64,000 nucleotides of DNA from Nematocida parisii ERTm1. Lineage: Eukaryota; Microsporidia. The DNA lies in contig NW_013524653.1 of the NCBI RefSeq assembly GCF_000250985.1, positions 91,751-155,750 on the forward strand. The letters run 5' to 3'. The notes below the pieces were generated by a model that was not told where the DNA came from, ran no database searches, and saw only the letters and a list, made by a program, of their open reading frames with translations. Position numbers and translations under genes: made by a program. Shown piece after piece: positions 28,143 to 38,501 of the stretch (its first letter is position 1; the number at the start of each line of letters is the position of its first letter).

Positions 28143-31100
28143 ATGAAGATACGTATATTAAAGATGTTTAAAGAAATGAAAGAACTAACTATAATAAGAA
28201 AGTGTAACAAAAAATATAAAACAAAACAAAGCACATCTATGATAGTATGTATTATGCTGTCTTTACTGGTTATGTCTCAGACTACTGCTAGACTATATTT
28301 CGATTCTATTCAAAAAATACCTTATATAGGAATTATTAATACTGTTTACCCAAACATAAGTCCAAATGAGCACAGTAATGCAACTCCTTTAACAGCATGC
28401 ATACTTAAAAGGATGGGATATTTAGATATTATAATTTCCTTTACCCAAAATGCGAATGCAACTTGCAAAATGAGGATTAAAAAAATAGAAAGGCCGCCAA
28501 ATGGGCAATTAAAATACAATGAAGAAGAAAGTGAAACACCAGAAGCACGAGGTGCAGATAATCTCATAGAAAGTATTATACAAAAAGAAGAAGAACATAA
28601 TAGAAATACTAGTGCAATTAACAATCAAGCAATATATTCAATGATATATAGAACAAACTCTAATAAACCCCCGCTAGATCATAATTTAAAAATACCCTCA
28701 AAAAACCCAGATTATCTTGTAGCGTATTATGATGTATTTTACAAATTATTTCCATCATACCATGACAAAAAAAATGAGTCCATATACTCAGACGAAAAAC
28801 ATTCATTCTACAATTTTATAACAGACATAGAAACTAGAAAATCTAAATATATGTTTTTTGCATGCTTGCTGCTTCTTTCAGAGGGGTTATATATGCCGGT
28901 GTCAATTGAAACAAATAAGAATGGGTGTAGGCAGTTTGTGCTAAGAAGTATTGTCAGTGGAATGGAGCGTTTTCGAATTAACATAGATAAAATCCAAACT
29001 ATTTGTAAATGTGCCATCTCACATGATGAATCATCAGATTGCGCGTATTCCAATACATCTGTAATAGTTTCTCGGCCAGATGTGATTGATATACTTAAAT
29101 TTTTCATAAGCTTTAATAGAAGTTTAGTTAAAAAGGCTATAAATCCCAATGAATTCAATCTCTATAATATGTGTAGTGATTTGAACTTTCGGGAGTTTGT
29201 GTTTTCCTCAACCTTTTTTTTAAACATCTACATATATGAGTACATAAACAATTTAGAGAATATGGCCATATACTTGCAGGAGATTAATAACCTTCTTTTT
29301 GAGTATATACCTAGGAACAAAAACACTGACTTGATGAAGAGTGTGAAAAACAGATTGAATATTCTGAATGAAAATACAGAGAATATAGTATATCGAATAG
29401 AAAAAAGCCAGATTCCACCTGTTAGTGATATATTAAAGAACGCAACTGTGCTATTTAATAACTATTTCACTAATATAAGCTTTGATAATCCAAGAGCCCC
29501 GTCAATTATACCAGACATAAAATTCCTTTCCTACCAAATAACCCGAAATAATCCGCTGTCTATAAACACAGAAATGTTTTATCCAATAGAATGCCCGATA
29601 ACCCATAACCCGAAGAATGTGATTAAACTATTATCGCTGTGTAGTGCAGCTTTAAACCTAAATTTAAATGATAAATACAGTATAGAATTGAATCGTGAAA
29701 TTATGCATCTGCCTAAATTTATTAATCATGTGGAGACTATGCTTCTAGGCATATTATGCATCTGCTTTTATGACCGAGCTGATCATATGTACACGATTAG
29801 CCCCAAAATAACCAGTCCGTCTTCTGAATTATTGGAGCTCTTTACAAAGTATAAGCATTTGTTTGAAAAAACCGACAGAACTGTCCATAATGATTGGAAT
29901 AAAGTAGTTTCTTATATAGCGGACAACAATATACGATATATTAGGCCAAGCTCATTACAGCTAAACTCAGGCCTGTTAAATATACTATTGGTCATTCGAC
30001 ATATAACTGGGTTATATACAATAGAGAACAGCCGATTTTTAGAAATATTAAATTTAGTTAAGAATGATGGCTGCATAGAAGAAATCACAAGGAACATTAA
30101 AACCTATATATCTAGTTTGTTAAGCCTACTATTAGTAAAAAAGACTGCAATTATTAGTATGTGTATTCTAAGAAAAGAATTTGTATCTAAAAAAGAGAGA
30201 GATTTATTTGGGCAGATAATTATAGCATATCAAGATGAGTCAGAAGAAACTTATTCTGTGAACTGGGTAATTGAACCAATTAATATGTTAGAAAAGGCAT
30301 CTTTAATTACACAACCAGATAGCAAAGAAGATTCTGATAAGAATAATCTAAAATCTGAGAAATTGAATGAAGAATCTAAGAGTAACCCGAAAGCAAAACT
30401 TCCTTCATTGATTTATCCGCCCCCAAAAAAACATATGTTATTGCCTATAACAGAAATAGACTATGAAGTTCCATATAATATAACAAATACAAAGCTTATA
30501 ATTGAAAATCCCAATAATTTTAAGTTAAACCGCACTATTACTCAGAGAATAAATGCATTTAATAATCGGATGTCTATGAAATATCCCATGATTCATGGCG
30601 AGTGCTCTGCATATATAAAATATGTTACGTCTAATAACCCGAATTGCATAGAAAGCCAAAATCTCATAAATATAATTAACTATATCTTGGGAAAGATAAA
30701 AAACAAACAACCCTTTTTACCAAATGGAGGTTTGACTTTTAGTGATATTTCTTCTAGAAGTCTTCGTCTTTCTATAGCCAAAATTTTATTTTTACATAGC
30801 CTTGATTCGACTATATGTGAAAAGAACAACCTTTTATTATTGATATCCAATATATTGTTTGGAGTTGGCTTAGATAATGGAGATCTATGCAGCTTTTTAT
30901 TATTTATGTTTGGGTATTTTCCAGAAACAAAGAAATATTTATCTAATATTGAAATCGATCCTAAGCTCTTTTTTTTGCTCCCAAACTATGAAAATGTTTT
31001 CATTGAGACTATTCAGACCTTGATCTCATACAAACTAAAGGAAGTTCTTGTTAATTTACTTCACAGTCATATAAAAATGTGCCTTACATATAATATGCCA

Positions 31101-31559
31101 CACATACACAAATTGCTTGAGAATCTCTCATATGAAAATCAAATAAATATGCTTTGCTGCTTGACTGATATGGGTATGGATTTGACCCATATAAAAAGCA
31201 TTGTGCTGCATATAAAGAAGACTTTTAAAGACGGCCATCAGACTTTAGTTAATGAGTTTTTACAAAAAATTCTAATCATTATGTGTAGTGACATAGATGT
31301 ATTTAAGAAAAACATAATTGAGTGTGCAGATATACATTTAAATAGTTTTAATCCCTCTTTAACAGATATAACCAAATGGGATATGCATAATAAATCTAGA
31401 CTGAGTAGTACTATCGTGACACTTAGTAATCTGATTGAAGAAGAATCAAAAGGCAATCGCAACATCTCAAATTTAAGTTATATTAAAAAAATATATGAAA
31501 CAAAGATATCTTTAATATCCAAACTACCTTTTATAAAAAATTCGAAAAATATAACCTAG
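28143..31559 (+). CDS. Large LSEG/HNDW family secreted or anchored protein
   Basis: 1138 aa, lineage-specific family. A basic N-terminus precedes a hydrophobic stretch (MIVCIMLSLLVMSQTTA, about 33-49) that could act as signal anchor. If translation starts at the ATG at 28239 it becomes a classical cleavable signal peptide. Shared blocks with the 33543 product: ACLLLLSEGLYMPV (about 240-253), FFLNIYIYEYINNLENMAIYL, NHVETMLLGILCICFYD, and HNDWNKVV (about 582) followed by LQLNSGLLNIL. AACCCGAA occurs four times within the gene in different reading frames, so the motif is not there for coding reasons. The opening TTG at 28098 is passed over. Likely host-exposed; molecular function unknown. Confidence 0.85.
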   Translation: MKIRILKMFKEMKELTIIRKCNKKYKTKQSTSMIVCIMLSLLVMSQTTARLYFDSIQKIPYIGIINTVYPNISPNEHSNATPLTACILKRMGYLDIIISFTQNANATCKMRIKKIERPPNGQLKYNEEESETPEARGADNLIESIIQKEEEHNRNTSAINNQAIYSMIYRTNSNKPPLDHNLKIPSKNPDYLVAYYDVFYKLFPSYHDKKNESIYSDEKHSFYNFITDIETRKSKYMFFACLLLLSEGLYMPVSIETNKNGCRQFVLRSIVSGMERFRINIDKIQTICKCAISHDESSDCAYSNTSVIVSRPDVIDILKFFISFNRSLVKKAINPNEFNLYNMCSDLNFREFVFSSTFFLNIYIYEYINNLENMAIYLQEINNLLFEYIPRNKNTDLMKSVKNRLNILNENTENIVYRIEKSQIPPVSDILKNATVLFNNYFTNISFDNPRAPSIIPDIKFLSYQITRNNPLSINTEMFYPIECPITHNPKNVIKLLSLCSAALNLNLNDKYSIELNREIMHLPKFINHVETMLLGILCICFYDRADHMYTISPKITSPSSELLELFTKYKHLFEKTDRTVHNDWNKVVSYIADNNIRYIRPSSLQLNSGLLNILLVIRHITGLYTIENSRFLEILNLVKNDGCIEEITRNIKTYISSLLSLLLVKKTAIISMCILRKEFVSKKERDLFGQIIIAYQDESEETYSVNWVIEPINMLEKASLITQPDSKEDSDKNNLKSEKLNEESKSNPKAKLPSLIYPPPKKHMLLPITEIDYEVPYNITNTKLIIENPNNFKLNRTITQRINAFNNRMSMKYPMIHGECSAYIKYVTSNNPNCIESQNLINIINYILGKIKNKQPFLPNGGLTFSDISSRSLRLSIAKILFLHSLDSTICEKNNLLLLISNILFGVGLDNGDLCSFLLFMFGYFPETKKYLSNIEIDPKLFFLLPNYENVFIETIQTLISYKLKEVLVNLLHSHIKMCLTYNMPHIHKLLENLSYENQINMLCCLTDMGMDLTHIKSIVLHIKKTFKDGHQTLVNEFLQKILIIMCSDIDVFKKNIIECADIHLNSFNPSLTDITKWDMHNKSRLSSTIVTLSNLIEEESKGNRNISNLSYIKKIYETKISLISKLPFIKNSKNIT

Positions 31560-31783
31560 CAAACTATTCTAATTTAAACTAGTTTTCTCTAGTTATTAAA
31601 GAATTTCAAGTGTGATGATGGACACTAAGGCCTCCTTCCATCTTATCTCTTAAGTTTTATAATAAAGCTCTGGTTATAATCACATATATTAATTATAATT
31701 AGAAATAAAGCCAGAAATAAAAAATTATTTAAGTCTACAGCCGTCTTTCGTATTAAGTATACTTTATTAAAATATAAAATTAT

Positions 31784-32893
31784 TTATTCTTTACATTTTT
31801 TAAATGCAAAGCAGGTTCCTACTATTGGGGTATTTTTTAGTATAGTCAATAGAAATTCTTTATCTTTTTCTACTTGCTTCTGAATTACAGATATGTGGGG
31901 TTGGATTTTATCTATAAGCTCTTTCAGGCTATACTTGTCTTGGGCCGAAGACTTCATTAGCTCGGAAGTTTCTTTTATGTATCCCGTATGTTCCACAGAA
32001 ACTTTGTTCCAGTAGATTCTTTCATGCAATCGAAACTTTTCTATTATTTCTGTTAGTCTTTTCTTTTGTGCTGGATCTTCTTTGTTATTTATGGCAAGCA
32101 GATTTATTTTGTATGACTGACTAATTAGCTCTTTTATTTTTGTCTCGAAATTATTCCTTTCCAAAATTATTGTTTTTTTATGTTTTAGAATGGCTATAGA
32201 GGTATCCAGCTTCATTAGTTTTAGCTGTAGTGTATTTTTTATTTTGCACATTTCTAATTCTTTATTATTAGCTTCTTCTGCCTCTTTTTTCTCACTGCCT
32301 AATCCATTATTGGTTATATTGGGTGTGGATTTACTATAAGGCATCTTTGTATTCTCTAAGTCTTTTATTGTATTCATCACTTCTACAATATACTTTGAAA
32401 GCTCTGGAATATTATTAGTGGTTAATTTAATGGAACTAAGCATGTATTCTATACATTCATTCATTTGTTCCAATTCTAGCAATATTTTTGTCTGATATAT
32501 GTCTATTAGGCCAATTTGTGAATAAACTTCTTTTATTTTTCTGCTTAATTCAATTTTGTAGTTCTCATACGCAGTGCACAATAGACTTAAATAACTAGAA
32601 TAGTCTTTTAACTGAGACATGCCCATAAAGGAAGCAAATAGACCCTCTTGAATGTTAGAGGTAAGCCTGGCAATAGAACAATTTGTCTTAAATAAAAAAA
32701 GACTTTTCTTATCTTTAAAACCACCGGCATAGTTAGAGCTCTCTTCCGACATGGTCTCTTCTAATAGTGGATTTTTTATTGTGGTTTTTTCTGGATGGTT
32801 TTTATCATCCGAACTTGCTATTACTGCGTTATACTGTATATACATAGCTAGTGCAATAACTGCCAAAAGTATTTTGAACTGAAGAATTTTCAT
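31784..32893 (-). CDS. Secreted coiled-coil protein
   Basis: 369 aa, family not recognised. A clear signal peptide (MKILQFKILLAVIALAMYI, then small residues to about 27) is followed by a charged, helical, Lys/Glu/Leu-rich protein with predicted coiled coils (about 100-170 and 205-290). It has a few cysteines, two near the C-terminus (VGTCFAFKKCKE). It lies in opposite orientation between two LSEG/HNDW family genes and starts 79 bp from dispersed repeat copy C. A secreted effector-like or spore-wall/polar-tube-associated role is possible but unsupported. The ATG at 32893 is the only sensible start. Confidence 0.8.
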   Translation of the reverse strand: MKILQFKILLAVIALAMYIQYNAVIASSDDKNHPEKTTIKNPLLEETMSEESSNYAGGFKDKKSLFLFKTNCSIARLTSNIQEGLFASFMGMSQLKDYSSYLSLLCTAYENYKIELSRKIKEVYSQIGLIDIYQTKILLELEQMNECIEYMLSSIKLTTNNIPELSKYIVEVMNTIKDLENTKMPYSKSTPNITNNGLGSEKKEAEEANNKELEMCKIKNTLQLKLMKLDTSIAILKHKKTIILERNNFETKIKELISQSYKINLLAINNKEDPAQKKRLTEIIEKFRLHERIYWNKVSVEHTGYIKETSELMKSSAQDKYSLKELIDKIQPHISVIQKQVEKDKEFLLTILKNTPIVGTCFAFKKCKE

Positions 32894-33542
32894 AATTTTT
32901 AAAATACTAAAAATTTTATAGTTTATATAAAATCAAATTCTCCTTTATTTACATAAATTAAAAACTCCAATAGTTGTTTTCCTAAGAAAAAGCATTCTTA
33001 AACTTTGACCTTTATTGAATTTGTATACGTATTTACAGTCCGTATAAGCAATTTAATTTATGTTGACATATTGCGCCAACAACAATTTCTGATTTAATTT
33101 GTGCTGCCATGTTTATGTAAACATTCCGATAACTCATGTCGTGCTACACAAATGCTAGTCTTAGCATACAACAATTTAATTTTCTTTCTATATTTGCCTC
33201 TATGTACTATATACTTATAGAGAATATTACTTCTCTTTTATAACACACCACTGTAATATATTTCTATTTTTATATATTTGTTTTATAATTTTTGCATTTC
33301 TAGGAAATTAAATGAATATTTATTAGTATGAGAATATAGACAGAATTCATAATTATTAGATATAAAATTGTACTAGTATTTGAATTTATGTGTATACAAA
33401 ATTAATTCTATTCATCACTATATGCTAGTATTGCAGAAGCACTTATTAAGCAAAGTTTCCAAATAATGATGGCGGGCTTAATTACAAATTTAATTTGGCA
33501 CTTTTTTATTTCGGGTTAAATAGAAAAATTTAATTATTTTTT
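32894..33542. other. Divergent intergenic region with repeat copy C
   Basis: About 650 bp. Holds repeat copy C (32972-33173) next to the minus-strand gene. TTCGGGTT at 33510-33517 lies 26 bp before the ATG of the plus-strand family gene. The rest is AT-rich and featureless. Confidence 0.7.
32972..33173 (-). repeat. Dispersed 203-bp repeat, copy C
   Basis: Same repeat as copies A, B and D, in the orientation of B. Ends are AGTTGTTTTCCTAAG and CTTAGCATACAACA. The core TACGTATTTACAG corresponds to TACGTATTTATAG of B. It is most like copy D: both share TTTGTATACGTATTTA and CAATAAAGG/CCTTTATTG near the inner end. No partner arm is seen within several kb. Confidence 0.88.
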
Positions 33543-36500
33543 ATGAATATATATTGGGTGATTAACCTGATGATCATAAGCAATGTATGGGGAAGACTAA
33601 AAATATCTGAGATCGAAAGCATACAGAGAGAAGTAATCCATAATGAAACAGAAGGAAGTTTGTTGATCAATCCGAAAGAGTCATTAAATCCACTCTTTGG
33701 CCGCATAATAGTCAATGGTGGGATTATGCAGAAAAAAAGGTTTCTCTCCCCTGAGATATATACAGAAAGCAAGATAGAAGTAGATCTTATAGATTGCATT
33801 GAAAACACTCTATATATAAACAGGAGGAATTATAAGATGGACAGAGTGCAAAGTAATTTATATACAAAAGATGAGCTAGACACGTATAGTAGAGAGTATT
33901 ATACAACTCTTCTAAGGATGTTTCCATCCTCAAATGGGTCTTTGTCAATCAAAAGTGATCTATCCGGGTCATTTTATATGTTTCTTACAAATTTGCTAAA
34001 AAAAGAACAACAGCGCATTATTCTGTCTGCATTGCTGCTTCTTTCAGAAGGGATTCCTCTGCCTATGTCTACTGATAGAAAAGGGCGAGGAAGTGAAGTA
34101 GTTTTAACAGGGTTCGGTGAATCTGGCGATGCTCTAAGAGTTGGATGGGGACTGTTATGCAGCATACAGGAATCTAAAATATTGCCATTTCTGAGATTTG
34201 AGACGATTTTACCCGGAGAGAGCATAGATGTACTTTCATTTTTTATTACAAATACTGAAAAAGCATATAAAGAAAGACAAGAAATTAGTGAGCAGTGTGA
34301 ATACAAAGACCTTACAACAGGGAGGTTTTTCAGTAGCATGCGCTGCCTTATACAGACGTACATATACGAATTTATAGAATCCAAGGAGGAGATGTCACTA
34401 TTTATTAAAACAGTCCACGATATGTTGTATAAATATATGAAACACTATAAGTCGTCAAATTCTAGCTTGCCAATGCGGGCTAAAGAGATATTTCATAAAT
34501 ATTTTATCTCTTCATCCCAAGAGCCAACTGGAATGGCGTATATATCTGCTGTAAAGGTGGTAGAAGGCATTCTAAACAGAAACAAAATGGTGCCATTTGA
34601 AAACAAGAATTATGCAATGACAAATACTGATGTTTTAAGGAAAGAGCCAACACCCTCTTCTATATTATTTGGGTTATATTCTACTCAAAAAAAACCCGCA
34701 GAGTATACAAACTATGTGGAGACAGTGCTGCTAAATTTATTTTGCTGCTTTTTATACGACATGGAACAGCAAATCTACACAACCAAGCACCTGCCGCTTG
34801 CATCTCCACAGTTAAAGAAGTTCTTTGACAAATATATGTACATGTTCAAAGAGCCAACTGCGGAAATGCATAACGACTGGAGTAAGGTGGTTGAGAACCT
34901 GCAATGCAAAGAGATAAAATATGAAAAATTAAACCGGACAAAGATGTGCTCAGGTCTTTTAAACATACTGTATGCTATACTTGAAATAGCAGGAATGTAT
35001 GAACAAGAGCAAAGCAACCTAAGTGGCCTAATACATAATATAAATAGAGAAAATGTTAGAAAGCTAAACAATGTAATTAGCCAAGATGTAACTAACCAAA
35101 TATACTCATATCTAAAGTATTTATTTGGAACAATCTCAGTAAACAAAAATCTAACAATAGGTGGTGATGTATTGTTTTTAGACATAGATGATCAAAAAGT
35201 AGATGTATACGGATGTGTAGAAATAGTTTACAAAAACTATGCATGCACAAACTACGTGCCAATTATAATACAATCTACGGAATATTTGCAAAGCAGACCT
35301 TCAAACTCTTCTCCATGCATGCTTTTAGTGAATCGGATAACAAGAAACGACCCTTTAATGAGTCATGATATTAACATTCTTATGTGGAAAAAGGAAGATA
35401 TTGCTAGAATGGGGGGCGGGGCTATCCAACACATGCTTACCTACTATATAAATATTATTATGAACAGCGGCAGAGCTATTGAGGAAAGTGTTATCCAGAA
35501 AAAAGTGACTAAGTTTATTAAGAGAAGAGAAGACATAAAGAACGATCTAGGAGTGTGTGTTAATGAGCTTCTTTTTGATACTATGCTCTGTGGAAGCCAG
35601 TATAAAGCAGATTTAGCAATGTACCTATTACTGCAGGCTGTGTATTTAAACCTGTCTAATGACCATAATATTATACGCTTTGTTTCTAATATAGTAGCAG
35701 AGTCTCCTATTGGCAATGATGATACACAATCCAACCTGTTTGCTTTCCTATACATGATTAGAATGCATAACTGCCTTCCTAATGTAAATCTTACTAGAAC
35801 AAAAGCAGCATATTTAAATTGTTTCTTGCCTACAATGAAATCTCTTATAATATATGCATTGGATCTTAAATCGACTGCATTTATTTATGAGCTAGTAAGT
35901 GGATACGTAGAACTGAGTTCATTTGTATGGCCAGAGTGCCTGGATGATCTGTTTTATTCTATGGAAACCAAAGACCAACTGAATTTGCTTGTCTCCCTAA
36001 CTGAAAACAATAGTACTGTAAGGCCACTTATGAATATTATAAGGTATATAGAAAAGCCAATTACTACTGAGTCATATACTGAAGATGACTATTTAACAGC
36101 AAAGAACACAGTTCTCTTAAGAATTATAGAACTATCTTGCCAAGATGTTAGTAGCTTTGACTATATTATAAAGGAATGCTTTAGAAACATTACAATATCT
36201 CCAAAGATTTCTCTTGTGTATCCCAGCACAGATGACTATAATTTCTCAAAATGCACTGCAGCAATATTCAGTTCCATTCGAAGTATGCTGGTTGTATCAG
36301 GGATGGATCGGATTAAATTTGATCGTATTCTAAGTGTGTATAATGGACTGGCAGAAGCATTAAATGCAAGCACAAATTTTAGTACAGATTGCCATAGCAG
36401 TACTACTGATTATCAGCAAAGTAGCCTGGCACGGCGTGTAGCCACACTGTTAGAGGAGAATAGGCAGAATCTTTCTCGGCTGCATGCCCATAATTATATG

Positions 36501-36557
36501 CCAAGTTCAAACGTTTTAAGCACCCCATATGGCTATAACAGAAGAAGAAGACTTTAG
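33543..36557 (+). CDS. Large LSEG/HNDW family secreted protein
   Basis: 1004 aa paralogue of the 28143 product. It starts with a cleavable-looking signal peptide (MNIYWVINLMIISNVWG). Shared blocks in order: LSALLLLSEGIPLPM (about 160-174), LIQTYIYEFIESKEEMSLFI, NYVETVLLNLFCCFLYD, HNDWSKVV (about 443-450), CSGLLNILYAILEIAGMY, and a conserved helical C-terminal half. DNA identity in the LSEG block (CTGCTTCTTTCAGA) shows common descent. The final residues are basic (YGYNRRRRL). TTCGGGTT lies 26 bp before the ATG, where an early promoter or leader element would be. Expected to leave the cell or face the host; function unknown. Confidence 0.88.
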   Translation: MNIYWVINLMIISNVWGRLKISEIESIQREVIHNETEGSLLINPKESLNPLFGRIIVNGGIMQKKRFLSPEIYTESKIEVDLIDCIENTLYINRRNYKMDRVQSNLYTKDELDTYSREYYTTLLRMFPSSNGSLSIKSDLSGSFYMFLTNLLKKEQQRIILSALLLLSEGIPLPMSTDRKGRGSEVVLTGFGESGDALRVGWGLLCSIQESKILPFLRFETILPGESIDVLSFFITNTEKAYKERQEISEQCEYKDLTTGRFFSSMRCLIQTYIYEFIESKEEMSLFIKTVHDMLYKYMKHYKSSNSSLPMRAKEIFHKYFISSSQEPTGMAYISAVKVVEGILNRNKMVPFENKNYAMTNTDVLRKEPTPSSILFGLYSTQKKPAEYTNYVETVLLNLFCCFLYDMEQQIYTTKHLPLASPQLKKFFDKYMYMFKEPTAEMHNDWSKVVENLQCKEIKYEKLNRTKMCSGLLNILYAILEIAGMYEQEQSNLSGLIHNINRENVRKLNNVISQDVTNQIYSYLKYLFGTISVNKNLTIGGDVLFLDIDDQKVDVYGCVEIVYKNYACTNYVPIIIQSTEYLQSRPSNSSPCMLLVNRITRNDPLMSHDINILMWKKEDIARMGGGAIQHMLTYYINIIMNSGRAIEESVIQKKVTKFIKRREDIKNDLGVCVNELLFDTMLCGSQYKADLAMYLLLQAVYLNLSNDHNIIRFVSNIVAESPIGNDDTQSNLFAFLYMIRMHNCLPNVNLTRTKAAYLNCFLPTMKSLIIYALDLKSTAFIYELVSGYVELSSFVWPECLDDLFYSMETKDQLNLLVSLTENNSTVRPLMNIIRYIEKPITTESYTEDDYLTAKNTVLLRIIELSCQDVSSFDYIIKECFRNITISPKISLVYPSTDDYNFSKCTAAIFSSIRSMLVVSGMDRIKFDRILSVYNGLAEALNASTNFSTDCHSSTTDYQQSSLARRVATLLEENRQNLSRLHAHNYMPSSNVLSTPYGYNRRRRL

Positions 36558-37063
36558 AACACAGAGTGAATGAATATGCTTTTAGCAATTCAGTTTCGCG
36601 CCTGCATGCCTACTGTCATAAGAGAAATAAGAATAAAGAGTTTCTTAACACACTGTATACCTGTCTTACAATTTGAATAACCCGAATTGTGTGTGATTAT
36701 GAAATAATACTAAGTATTTTCGTATCCACCTTAATCATCTTATTTTTATTGCCAAATACGATTATATTAGTATAATAATGCATCTGTTTAAAGATTGCTT
36801 TTACAAATCTTCGGGTTATATCAATAGGCAGTAGGAAGCATATAGAAAGAGCATCCCAATGCCAAACATATATATTACTAGTAAAACCAATAGTACAAGT
36901 AATAAACTCTATTATAACCCGAAAATCTGCAGAGAGCTGCTTTATTTAAATACATAGTCAACACATTTAAACAAATCATCAGATATTTATTCAATTATAC
37001 TGCTATATAACCACAGGCATAGTAGCTTCTAGCAACAGTTTGGGTTTAAACTAGTATGGCTGG
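36558..37063. other. Intergenic region between convergent genes, three motif copies
   Basis: About 500 bp. Contains AACCCGAA at 36679-36686 and 36916-36923 and TTCGGGTT at 36810-36817, although no start codon is nearby. No ORF or RNA seen. Confidence 0.6.
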
Positions 37064-38458
37064 CTACATCTTTATTGTGCTGGAAAATAAACTGTACACA
37101 TCCTCTACTTCTGCTAGCACAGTTCTAAAGTCAACAGTATTGTCCATCGGCTTAAGAGAAATTACATTTTTATCGATTAAATCAGTAATCCCCTCAGATG
37201 CCTCGTCTATCCATACAAATTGCTGCATAATCGAATACTTCCATGCATATAGCTGATTCACAGCGGGTGCAACTATCTCTTTAAGAGAATACGGTATTTC
37301 GTATGAGCTCTTTATGCTCTCTATCTCTTCTTCTGTTCCACTGTACTCTGCTGTTATGTATGCTATAGAATACCCCTCTGGACACATTTCTTCGTCTTTC
37401 CCTATTACTAGAAGGAAAATACCAGGATGCCCTGGCAGCGCAAGCATCGCCTGCTTGCTCCTGGAGTTTGGCAGAGCTTTAAGTATGTACACCCCCCTAA
37501 GCGTGCATACCTTCTTGGTATTGACATCTGGAACAGTTGCATAGTATTGGTCATTTGCAATAATGAATTTGGTATACACAGTGTCTTTCTGTCCGTCTGT
37601 TTTTATATCAAGAATGTGTGCACCGTTCTTCATATCCATTTTAAGTATCTCTGTTCCCATCCTGGTTACTCCTCCTTTTACTGCAGACAGTCTTGCAAAT
37701 CCCTGGGATATTTCGCTTATTCCATACTTTGGGTATAAAAAGGGCGAGTTTCCTCCTGTCTTTTCCCCATTTATTCTTGCTACACTTCTAAAGTATGTGG
37801 TAAGCCTGTGTATAAACTCAGACGGCTCGCTTTTCAAATACTCATCTGATGTGTACAGTGCTATTCCGTGCCCAATTATGGATCTAAGTGAATGTGATAT
37901 TCCATAGTACTCATACAAATCGTGCACAGTTTCCCACTGCGCGGCCATAGACTGCTTTTCTCTGCTCTCCGCATTGTAGAATCCTTTAATCATACTCACA
38001 AACCGGTGCAGCTTAATTATTTGAAGCGGCCCACACAGCTTGCTTGTTAGTGCTGCTGTTTTTGTGGTTGGAATAAGAATTGGCTTTTCATCTTTTATAA
38101 TGTACTGCTCTGAAATGATTGAAAACTCAATACAGTGGGCCAGATTGTGCTCTGCAATAATTTTAATTAAGCCCTCATCTGCTAGAAATATCTTTGGAGT
38201 TAGGTCTATGCATATTTTAGACGCTTCTTTTTCTCCAAATATATTTACAAACTGGGACTGCATCGGAAATTTGTTTGCCATTTCCTGCACAAAGTCAGTA
38301 TATTGAATAGTTCTTGAGGAAGACCCATAAACAGGGGATGAATCCATTTGCATAATTTTAGCCCCTGTATTTGAGAGCAATCCCGCTAGAATGGACTCTT
38401 TAATCCCAGTGCCCAGAATAATTGCATCGTAAATTTCTTTTTCTGCCTGCCCTTCCAT
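37064..38458 (-). CDS. GDI1: Rab GDP-dissociation inhibitor (GDI)
   Basis: 464 aa. Extracts prenylated Rab-GDP from membranes and recycles it through the cytosol. The N-terminal FAD-like fold starts [28 protein letters not shown] and is followed by [11 protein letters not shown], matching VLGTGLTECILSGLLS...HMDRN.YYGGES of GDI. [23 protein letters not shown] (about 236-258) is the Rab-binding platform block [22 protein letters not shown]. YYG at the YGGES position reads YGSSS, a microsporidian-like divergence. REP is related, but size and blocks favour GDI. It is divergent from the membrane protein at 38502, with 43 bp between starts. Confidence 0.94.
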   Translation of the reverse strand: [464 protein letters not shown]

Positions 38459-38501
38459 TGTTTATTTTTAAGAAAATCCCAAGTTTTCCTCATTTTTAAT
38501 T

